64,000 bases of DNA from Yamagishiella unicocca. Taxonomy: Eukaryota > Chlorophyta > Chlorophyceae > Chlamydomonadales > Volvocaceae. The translations under genes were made by a program, and so were the position numbers. Within the stretch, counting starts at the first letter, position 1. Each line of letters starts with the position of its first letter. Location: contig BDSL01000062.1 of NCBI GenBank assembly GCA_003116995.1, forward strand, positions 62,001 through 126,000, in the 5' to 3' direction. The notes beneath the pieces are model-generated. The model worked only from the letters and a program-made list of their open reading frames with translations, ran no database searches and had not been told where the DNA came from. Positions 19,613-30,600 of the stretch are shown piece after piece.

Positions 19613-20034
19613 GCGCCCGCGTGCGCCGTTTAGGCTTAATGCCGATTGGACATCGCGCCCGCGTGCGCTTATTTCGCCTCCGCTTATTTCGTCAACTGCG
19701 CCCGCGTGCGCCATGCGGGCTTCAGTCCCCAGCGTGGGATGTCGGATCAACTGGACACTGCGCCCGCGTGCGCCGTACGGGCAGGCTGTTGCTGTTGCTG
19801 TGTCGCCTCCGCGCAGGCTGTTGTGCTGTTGCGCCCGCGTGCGCCGTACGGGCTTAACGCGATTAGTTCCCAGCGGGACATGGGAACGACCGGATACTGC
19901 GCCTGCGTGCGCCTATTTCGCCTCGGCTTAGGCTGCTACAGCTGCGCCGCGCGTATGGGGAGATCATCACACACTTGGATCTTCTGTTCCCTGATAGGGC
20001 GATTGGATATGTTGGGCACCGCGCCCGCGTGCGC
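19613..20034 (+). repeat. Seven spaced copies of a 14-mer (gcgcccgcgtgcgc)
   Basis: Copies start at 19613, 19655, 19698, 19760, 19831, 19899 (one mismatch) and 20021. Several are preceded by ggatcaactg or gacatc-type phrases and followed by a tatttcgcctc or cgtacgggc phrase. Spacing is 42, 43, 62, 71, 68 and 122 bp. An isolated related copy (cgcccgcgtgcgcc) lies near 22511. The array does not look like a simple tandem repeat. Confidence 0.85.
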
Positions 20035-20480
20035 GTAAAATCTTTCGCCTCCGTGTAGGTTGCTGTGAAGACGCAGGTTTGTGCGGTCGTGCGGTTTGTG
20101 CGGACATGCGGTTTGTGCGTACATACACACGGTTGGTGTCAAGTCCTTCTGTGGAAATCTGCGATGAAGATATTTTCGTCCAGCTGTCGGACGCTACAAG
20201 AGGAGAATGAGGAGGGGGGAGGGGCTCGGACGCCCCCCTTCGTCGCACATGTGCGCTATGTAGTAATCCACCGCTAAGAGCCAGGTTTCTTCTTTCTCTT
20301 GCGTCACCGGCAACTGGTCATCCATTCCAGGCTCCCAGTAGGCTCCCAAAAACTCAAGTTCGTTAGCTATGTCAGCATTAGAAGACTCGTTCACGCGTCA
20401 GCTCAGGATGATACTGAGAGGGCGCTGAGAGAGCACGCGTCGCATCGCGAACACACGGTGGTGGCCCCGAAGACCGTGGC

Positions 20481-20547
20481 ACCAATCCTACACCGGAAGC
20501 AGCCCAAGTAGGTCAACATCACCAATCCTACACCGGAAGCAGCCCAA
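20481..20547. repeat. 40-bp-period direct duplication
   Basis: The 20-mer accaatcctacaccggaagc occurs twice, 40 bp apart. No gene is supported between 20035 and 21009. Confidence 0.8.
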
Positions 20548-21211
20548 ACGGGTCCACATAGGCGCAGCTGGTGCGAGCACAGGGCCCAGCGACGCCTGGG
20601 AAGAGCTCTCCGGGGAACGAGAGGGAGCGCAGCTTCCACCAGAACCTGTCAAAATCCTCAGCGGCGCAATAAGATGTCCGGAAGGCTACGGGCACACAGC
20701 CTCGTGTGGAAACAGTGGGTAATAAACTCACTCGTCTTGTTCTGGGTTCTACAAGGTTTTCCGCTCATTTTGTTTTCCGCTCATTTGGGGAGCAAGGCCG
20801 CCCTCCACACAGAGCACCGGGCAAGAGAACCCGCACTCACCGCCGGTGAGTCACCGGCCGGGAAGGGGCAAAAGCTAAAGATGGCCAAAACGAACACACG
20901 GAGAAGGCAGCACGCACAACTCACGGCGTGGGGAAGGGGTTCGAGGGAAACCCGTGGATGTCCGAAAAAACGTTTAAAACAGAAGGTTTGAGATGCATGC
21001 TGGAGAACTGGGGGGGGGGGAAGGGGGGGGCGAGTCAACCCGTGCACACGGCGGAGGAGGATAAGGGGAAAGAGGTTGGAGGGGCCGGCTGGGGGTGGGC
21101 CCGCGAGGTAAGCCTTAGATCAATGGAGAAGAAAAAGGAGGGAACACGGCCGGGGGAAGGTCGAGGGGGGGGGTTATAAGAGAATCCGCGACTCCACGGC
21201 CGACAAACGGG

Positions 21212-21215
21212 GGGG

Positions 21216-21250
<35 letters not shown>
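21212..21250. repeat. GT dinucleotide microsatellite
   Basis: About 18 uninterrupted GT units within the inverted SEC6 duplicate. The partner at 37190 lacks it. Confidence 0.95.
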
Positions 21251-21252
<2 letters not shown>

Positions 21253-21340
21253 ACGGAGCTGCGTGGGGGGCTCAAGGTGCGGAGCGGCACACGGCACTGG
21301 CGGGCAGGGACCGGCATCGGTGGGGCGGGAGGGGGCAGGC

Positions 21341-21436
21341 ACATTTGGGTTAGGACATTTGGGTTAGGACATTTGGGTTAGGACATTTGGGTTAGGACAT
21401 TTGGGTAAGGACATTCGGTACAGGACATTTGGGTTA
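21341..21436. repeat. 14-bp tandem (ggacatttgggtta), about six copies
   Basis: Found in the inverted SEC6 duplicate and in reverse at 37009-37105. Although it looks telomere-like, it is not the TTTTAGGG unit of chlorophytes. Confidence 0.85.
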
Positions 21437-21598
21437 GGTCAGGTGGCCGCTGCGTTGCTCCCTTGGGGCCGCTGCGTTGCTCTCTCGGGGCCGGAGGGCT
21501 GGCTGCTGAGGGGGCGAGGGGGTGGAGGGCAGGGGGGGGGGCAGCGCAGTTCGCCGATCCTAACACCTCTGCCCCCCCCCCCCCCACACACACCCCAG

Positions 21599-21680
21599 GC
21601 TGTGTTCCGAATGCGCCGACCTTGTGCACCACCATGACAAGATCAAGCTGCTGGCGACCATTCACGGCAACGTCAAGAAG
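21599..21680 (+). pseudogene. Spare SEC6 exon 3 in reverse orientation
   Basis: 82 nt with the same length, acceptor (CCCCAG) and donor (GTCTGT) as real exon 3 at 36855-36774, and the same coding sense LCSECADLVHHHDKIKLLA, with one changed residue (Thr to Ile) further on. It lies about 1.1 kb beyond the SEC6 stop codon on the opposite strand, so it cannot be spliced into SEC6. Confidence 0.85.
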
Positions 21681-21905
21681 GTCTGTGGTACTGCAAGGAA
21701 AATCCGTGTACGAAAAGGAAATCGGTTAGGATGGCCGTTTGGAGATGCATGCTGGAGAACTTGGTGGCGGAGCCTAAAGATGGAAGTCGTATGTCGACCT
21801 GGCGGCGGCTTAGGCTGAATCGGCGGCGGCGAAGGGGTGTGGGGTGGGGTGGGGGTGGGTAAGGGGTGGCGAGGAATCCGGTTTACACGGTAGGATCGAA
21901 AGCGT

Positions 21906-22829
21906 GTCCAGAAAACACGAACCACCTGCACCAAGCCGGCAGCGAGCAGGGGCGCGACCCGGCAGAACGGGGACCCCAGGCCCCACAACCCGAAGACACC
22001 CACAAAACCGCACCCCGGTCAGCCGGGGTCAGCCCCTCGGCACCCGAGCGGCCAGCGAAGACCACCTCCCCCCCAACGAGGCGGCGAGGAAGGGCCACGG
22101 GACGGCCGGGACGGGCCCCCAGCCGCGGGGGGCCAGCCCCAGCTCGGCAAACGCACTGAGGCGGGACCAGAAGTCGGCCGTCACCGCTGCGCACACCCGC
22201 ACCACCGGCATGCTGCCCCACTGGGGCCCCAGCCTGCACCCGAAACAGGAGGCGGAGCCCCAAGCCCAACGCCGCGACGGCCGCCAAGCACACCGCATCC
22301 CAAACAAGTGGGTGCACCCCCAAGGGGGGCCGACCCCCTTTGCCGGCCGTGGATTCGCGGATCCTCTTAAAACAACCCCAAGGGGGGCCGACCCCGATTT
22401 CAGTGCCGACCGACCGACGGGTTTACTCTCATACCGCCCCTTCAGGGGTTTCCGTCAAACCTCCCGATACACACCGCCCCGCACGGGGAACAACTGCCGG
22501 CAAACCAGTTCGCCCGCGTGCGCCCTCAAATGCGGGTTGTCAAGCAGGTCTCCCACCAGGCTACCGGTTGCGCCCACCAGGCTACCGGTTGCGTCTTACT
22601 TCTCATTCGACCAATACGTGTTCCTCCGCCAACCCAACCCACCCACACCCCGTTCCGCCCGCCCGCTTTCCCACCGCACCGGCGGGCTTCGTCCACTGAA
22701 GGTGGGCCGTGCGCCCGAGCGCTCCGGCTTGCAGCTCTTAACACGCGACCCCTAAACTGATTCCTCCTTTCTCCACCGTTTACTCGGCCGTGTCGACCGG
22801 TTCTACCACCATCCAACCCCCCTCCGCCC
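21906..22829. other. SEC6 3' flank without recognised gene
   Basis: A GC-rich stretch with a module B copy near 22345-22375 and a ttcgcccgcgtgcgcc copy near 22509. The long plus-strand frame across it reads as low-complexity Pro/Arg and is not supported. It probably includes the SEC6 3' UTR next to 22829. Confidence 0.4.
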
Positions 22830-25800
22830 CTACTTCTTGCCCCACCCAAAGAACCCCCAGCTGTCGCTCTTCTCGCCCTCCTCCTTGGCGGCCTTCCGCG
22901 CCACGTCCCGCTGCCGCCACAGCTCCTTACACTGCGCGGTCATGTCCGAGATCTGGGCGGCAGGCCGGGGAGGGGAGCAGGGGGGTTTGATAAGAGGGGA
23001 GCAGGGGGGTTTGATACGAGGGGAGCAGAGGGGTTTGATAAGAGGGGAGCAGGGGGGTGTTCGCGTGTTGTCATGTGGGGTATCATGGGCAGTGAGGGGT
23101 GAAGTGTTTTGTGGCCTCGCACCCCTCAAATGGGAACTGCTTGATGCCGCACACCCTTGCATCCATGCCAACGTACCAGCATCCGCGTTGGCTGGAACAA
23201 TGACAGCGGCAGACAGCAGGAGGCGCTTGGGGAGACAGCAGGAGGCGCTTGGGGAGACAGCAGCAGGTGCTTGGGGAGACAGCAGGAGGTGCTTGGGGAG
23301 ACAGCAGCAGGTGCTTGGGGAGACTTAAATCCAAAAGAACGCGGAGGTAGCGGAGGGGCCAGCTGGGTTGCTGGGTCCTATCCTTGAACCCCTCCCCCGA
23401 TCCCCCCTCCACACCCACACGCACCTGTTTCTTGGTCAGGTCGGGGCGACAGCCGGTCAGCACCTTGGTCGCCACCTCCAGCGTGAAGGCCTTATGCGCC
23501 GCCAGCAGGTGAGAGAACGCCAGCGCGAAGGTCTCGGGGCTGAGTGCGTACGACAGAGGCGGCGGCGGCGGCGACAGAGGCGGTTGGGTTTGGAGATCCA
23601 CAGATGTCACATCCCAAGTCACCCTTGACAAAACACGTCACCCGCACGCATCCCAGACCCCCCCCCGTCCAAGATACGCATTTCTACGCAAACCGACATA
23701 CACAAACCCACGACATACACACACCCGACAATGCCGCTGAAACCAAGATTAGCAGCCGGAATTCCAGCGCCGTACCCCGCTGTCCTCGCCCGCCCGATTG
23801 GTTTACGGTTGGGGTCATCCCCCGAAGCCTGCCCGCCATCCCCTCCTCACACTCTGTCCGCCAACCCCCCACACACACCTGTCCGCCACCTGCCCGCTAC
23901 CCGCCGTGGATTCGTGGATTCGCGGATTCTCTTATCACCCCCCCCCCACACACACACCTGTCCGCCACCAGCAACTCCCGCATGTCCCCCAGCACGCTGA
24001 TGTGTTTTCGCAGCCGGTCCAGCTTCACGTACGACTCAAAGTACTGCATCAGGGCTCCCTCATCGTCCTCCATGCGCTTCACCAGCGCCTCTGTGGCCTG
24101 AGGGGGTGGGAGGGGAAAACACGTGTCGGTCGGCACCAAAAAATCGAAAAATAAAACCGATTAGGAGACTGGAGGGGTGCGGCGACTGAGGAGGGGAAAA
24201 CCAAGGGGTTCAGCCCCCAGCGGGCTGCGTGGACCCGGCAGCTGCCAGTCGAAGGCGGTTTCGGAGCGCCATGTCGGCAGCAGCAGAGCAAGCGGCGGGC
24301 CCCGCCGCCCACCACTGCTGCCACCCGCTGTTGCCGCCTTTGCCGCTGCTGCCGTCACCATCGAGAGAGCGGCGGCATGGCAGCAGGCGCGCGAGCAGCA
24401 TCCATCGCCACTTGCGCCGCAGCGGGTTGCGAGTCGTGGCAGCAGGTGCTTGCTGCTGCTGGCAACGGCGGCGGCGCCTTGGTCCGTGGTGGCGGCCGGA
24501 GTGTCGGTCGGCACTGAAAAATAAAACCGATTAGGAGACTGGAGGGGTGCGGCGGCGACTGAGGAGGGGATGGTGTGAAACCGGTGACACGAAAAAACGA
24601 CAAGACGAGGAGGGGAGGGGAGGGGGGAACCCCGGGGGGGCACCGGTGCAGGGGACGAGGGCACAGGACGATGAGAGCCGAGCGGCGCTATCGTCACCCC
24701 TCCAGCTTCACTTTGACCGGGCGAGATCCTGATGGGTCAGTGATCTGAATCTCCCGCACGCAACCTACACGCGACGGAACGGACTCTCGCGGGTGTCCCT
24801 CCTCATCGTCGGTAATGGGTGTTCAGTTGTTCAGTTGTTGAAGCCACGTGATGCGCTGCCAGGGGGCCCCCTCGGAGCACGAGCCGCCTGCCCCCCACCC
24901 CTCCGGCCCTGCGGAGAACGCCACGCTGGTGCCGTACGGTGCCGTACCTGCGGCGGCGCCACCGCGAACATGTTCACCGCCCGCCGCACCAGCTCCTCCA
25001 GCGCCGCCTCCGCCACTCGCTTCACGAAGGACGGCTCCACCCAGACCTTGAAGTCTCCAAAGTAGTCCCGCAGAGTGGCGATGAGCGTGGCGGTGGCGCG
25101 GCCTGTGTTTTACATTGGGGGGGGGGGGGTACATTGAGGGGGGGTTACATTGGGGTTGTTGTTGTAAAAACCGTTTTACGCGACGGGACAGGATAGCTGG
25201 CGCATGGCGTTGAGGGGGGAGAAGACCCGGCGACACAACGTAGGAAACGAAGGGCAGAATCTACATCTGGCAAGTAGTTTTTGGACATGCGGTTTAAATG
25301 TGTGCGTGTGTGTGTGGAGGGGGAGGGGGAGGGGGAGTTTGCGAGGGAAAACCCTGGAAAGACACAAGAGGAACTGGGTGGGGAACCGCCCGTCGGGAGC
25401 CCGGAGGAGGGCAGAGCGAGCTGGGGGGGGAGGGCGCGGCGGATGGGAGATCGGGTCGTGTTGCTTGATGGCAGCTTGGGGCCCTCACCTCCACCTCGGA
25501 CATCCCTGCCGCGCTGACTATTACCCGCCATGTGGCACGGCTGATGATGGGCCCCACATGCCTCCCCTGCATCTGCTGCGGCTGATGGGCCCACGTGCCG
25601 TCCATTGCATCCTCCTGCCCTGCCCCTGCACTAAGCAGCCGCATGCCTCCCTCGAGGAACTTCTGGGTGCTGGGTGGACAGGTGCTGGGTGGACAGGTGC
25701 TGGGTGGCACCGTCCCCCCCACCTCTACCCACCACACACACCAACGGGTTTCCACTCAAATCCTCTTCCCCCCGCCACACACACATAACAGTCCCACTGC

Positions 25801-27604
25801 TCCCCCCCTCACCACTGAGATACCCGGGATGAGTCCCACTGCTCCCCCCCTCACCGCTGAGATACTCGGGGTTGCTGTTGCCGTACAGCCCCTTGACCTG
25901 ATTCGACATGCCCGGGTCGTTGAACATGATCTGTACCGCCCGCTGGGTGGCAGTCTGTGGCGGGGGGGGGCCGGGGGGGGGGCGGGGGGGGGGGTTGCAT
26001 AAAACCCGTTTTACGCGACGGGACAGGATCGTTGGCGCATGGTCGTCGGCCGGGAGGGGGCGGGGATGGTGGTGGGGGCAGGGGAGGAGAGGATGCAGGG
26101 TAAGGGCTGGGAGGTGGGGGGATGGTGGCGGGGGCAGGGAGGGCGCAGGGAGGGGTGGCCTACCGGGCATATGCCAGAAACACGGACCGACAAGCGGCTC
26201 CTGGACAGGGTAGATGGATTGGATGCAGCTGTGCGATCAAGGAGATGTCGGCGCTCGTCGACTATGCCCCGAGCGGTGGGGAGCTGGGACCAACACCGGG
26301 TGTCGCGCACCCGGCTTTACCTTTAAACCCTAAAACCCTGAAAAACCCAAACCCTTTATACCTTCCGGTATTGCATTGCTGGATACGAGCCACAGCTGGA
26401 TCTCCGGGCCCCAGGTGCGAGTCCCACCCCACCCCCCACCCATGCCGAGTAGTCGGTTCCTTACTGTAACCCCCCACCCCCCCCAAGCCGCGGAGGGGGA
26501 TGGGCGGCGGGCCGCTCGGGGCCGGCTCCCTTCCCTTCCCTATACACCCTCCCCCCCGCACGGGGGTCGTTTTTCGTGTCACCGGTTTCACACCAACCCC
26601 CACGGGGTCTTCTCGCCCCACCCTCCCCCGGGTCTTCTCGCCCCACCCTCCCCCGGGTCTTCTCGCCCCACCCTCCCCGGGTCTTCTCGCCCCACCCTCC
26701 CCGGGTCTTCTCGCCCCACCCTCCCCCGGGTCTTCTCGCCCCACCCTCCCCCGGGTCTTCTCGCCCCACCCTCCCCCGGGTCTTCTCGCCCCACCCTCCC
26801 CCGGGTCTTCAGCCTCTCTCCCCCCCGGGTCTTCAGCCTCTCTCCCCCCCGGGTCTTCAGCCTCTCTCCCCCCCGGGTCTTCAGCCTCTCTCCCCCCCAC
26901 ACACCTTGGCCACATCCAGGAAGCCCCGACACACGTCCTCAACGTCCAGCTGCTCGCGGTAGGTTTTTGTCAGTTGGCGCTGCAGTTGGGAAGTTGGGAA
27001 GGTGGTTGGGTGGTTGCCGGTCGGGATGGTGGTTGGAGAAGTCAGCGTCAGGAGCTGGCAGCTGGAAGTGGCACCACCGGGACGCTCCCCGGGCACCCCT
27101 CTGCGTCGGGCGTGTGTATTCCCGATTCGTCGTCAGCCCTTCTTGCTCCGGTTCGCCGTCAGCCCTCCTTGCTCAGAGCCGGAACCGTCAGCCCTCCTTG
27201 CTCAGAGCCACCCCCACCAACCAGGACCCCCCCACCAACTGGTCTTCCTCAAAACCCCCACCAACCAGGACGCCATCACCGCCTGATTCCAACCCCCAAC
27301 CCCAACTCCACGGGTTTCTTCGCCCACCCCGGCCCCCCTCCGCTTCCTATGTCGTGTGAGCGGGTTTCCTCGCCCCCCCGCCCCCACCTTCCTCCTCCCC
27401 CCCGCCTCCACCCACCTGCACATCCTCCGCGAACTGCAGGCTCTGTTCGTAGCACGTGAGGTTGTTGTTCAAAAAGGCAACAGCCATCTCCAGGCTCATG
27501 GTCCGCCCGGCCCCCCCGCCCCCGGGGCCGCCCAGTATGGCGCGCTGGGCTTCCTGGAAGCCGCGCATGATGCTCAACGACTGGCGGGCAGTCTGCGGAG
27601 CAGC

Positions 27605-27639
<35 letters not shown>

Positions 27640-30600
27640 GCAGTCGCAGCAGTAGCATCAGTAGCATCAGTAGTGCAGCAGCAGCAGCAGTCGCAGCAGT
27701 AGTGCAGTAACGAAAGCCGCCGCCGCCGCCGCCGCCGCCGCAGCAGCAGCAGCAGCATCGATAGCCGCCGCAGCCGCGGAGATGTCGGAGGGCACACACG
27801 CGTGAGTCAGCGGTGCGGCGCAGTGGGGCATACACGACGAGAGGCACGACACCGCTGTCGCTCAGAGCCCCCTTGCTGGGTACCGGGGAGGCCCCACACC
27901 CCCTCGCTCGCGTCCTTCGCCTCGTGTTCCCCCCCCCTCCCTCCCCCCCCCTCCGCTCCTTCTCCTTGCCCCGCCGCTCCGCTGGACCGTCACCTTCACC
28001 GCCCTCGGTTTGTCGGCCGTCGATTCGCGGATGCTCTTATCAACCCCCCCTGGGTGTCAGCCGACCATGCGCCAACTGTCCTGTCCTTTTTGCCTCGACG
28101 TTTCTTATGCCACCCCTCGGTTTGTCGGCCGTGGATTCGCGGATTCTCTTATCAACCTCCCCCCCCCGCCCGGGTACTCTTCCCCCGGGGCCCCCCCCCG
28201 GCTGTCTGACCTGGAACATGACCTCTCCATGGTCGTTGAGCGCCTCTATGATCGCGATCTGCTGGTTGAGGATCCGGAAGAAGTCCACTGCACCCAGGGT
28301 GCACAGAGTGCCGTTGGCGGCGACTTTGGGCTGGCCCTGGGGGGGGGGGGTTACAATAGAAGACCCGGTTACTCGGCACGGGAAATGTAGTTGGGTGCAC
28401 AGCCTTCGGACACCGGGACGCGCGCGCATGCTACAGGACCAGGGTGGCCGGCAGGAGGGCGGGGGGTACAAGAGAATCCGCGAATCCACGGCCGACAAAC
28501 CAAGGGCGATGAAGGGAGGGGGTGAGTGGCGGCCAGGGTGGGGGGGAGTGGCGGGGGTGGGGGGTTGGGGGACGGTGGCGGTGTTGGTAACGGTGTTCCC
28601 GTCCGTTTGGTGTGTGGTGTTGGTGTTGGTGTTGGTGCCTCCCCTTCACCCACCCCTCCTCCTCCCTCTCCCCCTCACCCACCCCGACTCCTCCTCCTCC
28701 TCCCCCTCCCCCTCACCCCCGCAACCATTCGGTCTCCGCCGACCAGGTCACTGCCTCGCTCGCCGACGTCCATCCTTTACCACACCCACCCCTCCCTGGA
28801 CCCCTTCCTCGCCGCCACCACACCCACCCCTCCCTGGACCCCTTCCTCGCCGTCACCACACCCACCCCTCCCTGGACCCCTTCCTCGCCATCTCCCCCCC
28901 GTACCCTGAGGTCCGCGTCCAGGATGTTGTCGTACCATGACGTCACCGTGGACTCCATGCGCTTCACGTAGCTATCCATGAGGACCACCTGTGGGGGGGG
29001 GTGAGGAAGCGGGCGGGGGGTGTAGAGGGGGGCGGAGGGAATCAGGGGGTGCAGAGGGGGGCGGAGGGAATCAGGGGGGTGCAAGAAAAACCCGTGTACG
29101 AAAGAAAAGCCGTTCGTAACAGACGTTCCGAGATGCGGGGGTGGAGAACTTGGTTGAGGAATCGGGGGGGGATGAGGACCCGGGCGGGGGGGAGAAGGAG
29201 GAGGCGGGGGTGCTGCACTTTGACGCGTTCGAGCAAGCGGCGTGTGTTGAGGGCGGATGAGTCGGTGGGTCGGTGGGTGGGTGGATGAAAACCGATGATG
29301 CACACAGGCGAAGAAGCGGGCAGGGGGTGTCATAGCAGACAGAGCGCTCGTACACCAGCGACACAGCGCCTGCCCCCGGTAGCTTGCCCCTGCCCCCGGT
29401 AGCTTGCCCCTGCCCCCGGTAGCTTGCCCCTGCCCCCGGTAGCTTGTCCGTGCTGGCACGGAGGCCGGGAGCCATCGCCACGTGACAGCACACAGCACCT
29501 GGGGGGGGCACCACCACAGCGCCGAGGCCTGCAAGACCGGCCCTACAACCCCACCCCGGGTTCTCCGCCCCCAAACCCCCACCCTCCGTTTCCTATGCCG
29601 TGCAACCGGGTCTTCTCGCCACCCACCCCGATCCAAGACCCCAGAACCCCCACCCAGGCCCCTTATCCCCCCCGCTCACAATGCCTGGCAGGCTGTCCGG
29701 GTCCCCCAGGGGTGAGGGGGGCAGCCGGACCAGCTCTTCGTCGACACCCAGGTTGCGCAGGGTGTCCTGCAGCCGGGGGGGGAGGCGGGGGGGGAGGCGA
29801 GGAAGACCCGTGGAGCGGGGGTTGGGGTGGGGAGGCAAGGGGTGGGGAGGCGAGAGGGTTTTCTTTTACAAGAGAATCCGCGAATCCACGGCCGAGAGGG
29901 TTCGAGGAAGACCCGAGAGGGGGTGGTGGTGGAGGGGAGGCGGGGTGCGTGTACGAGGGGGCGGAAAGCACGTGGTGGAGGGAGGCGGGAGGCGGTTGTG
30001 AAGGGGGAGGGGGTGGCGAGAACAGCCGGGGGGAGGTGGGGGTGATCTAGGGTTTTGTGAGGAAAGCCCGTAACCCTCGGGTGCGGCTTTGCAGCTGGGG
30101 GGTACGACGGAGACCCGGGGATGCGACGAAAGCCGTTCAGGACAGACGTTTCGAGGTGCATGCTGGAGGACTTGGGTCGGGGAAAGACGAAGGTCGTACG
30201 TCGACCTTTAGCGGGGGTGGGGGGTGGGAAGGGGCGCACGTGTGGCTCGTCCCCGGGACTTTGCAGGCACACGCGGCGAAGCGGGCGCAAGAGGGCAGAG
30301 CAGCGGTGCCGTACCGATACGGACGCGGATGTACGACCTGCCGTACCATGTATTTCTGCACCCAGTCCATGACCCGCAGGACGCCCTTGGTGCTCATGCC
30401 CTCGGCCGCCGCGTGGCCCAGCACGTCAACCACCACCGAGAACTGCACGTGGTACGTTTGGAAGAGGCGGTTGAAGATGTCGTACGACGGCGGGAAGCAC
30501 GGCGCCGTGTAGTCGTACACCGAAGCCAGCTCGTCGGTAATGTCGTACAGGCCGTTGAGGATGTCGTCCAAGAAGACGTCCTCGTCGAACACGGCCTGAA

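Larger units (their letters stand above)
21010..21905 (+). repeat. Inverted duplicate of SEC6 exon 3 region
   Basis: This block is the near-identical reverse complement of 36553-37395. It covers the whole of SEC6 intron 2 after the exon-2 donor, exon 3, its donor and part of intron 3. Shared landmarks include the 14-bp gacatttgggttag tandem, the ggcaccggcatcggtgggg-type block and module B. A GT microsatellite (about 21212-21250) is specific to this copy. Confidence 0.88.

Noticed and set aside
19613..20034. CRISPR-like spaced repeats
   Set aside because: Repeats are only 14 bp, spacing is irregular, no cas genes, nuclear algal context.
21341..21436. Telomere-like TTTGGGTTAGG tandem
   Set aside because: The unit is 14 bp (ggacatttgggtta), not TTTTAGGG, and it lies within an intron copy with a partner in SEC6 intron 2.
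21844..22755. 303-codon plus-strand open frame and its minus-strand counterparts
   Set aside because: Pro/Arg-rich GC-driven frames with no domain; open on several frames at once, and part of it is the inverted SEC6 intron copy.
26376..27459. Two long plus-strand frames with Pro/Ser repeats
   Set aside because: They are translations of the intron minisatellite antisense to SEC6 exons.
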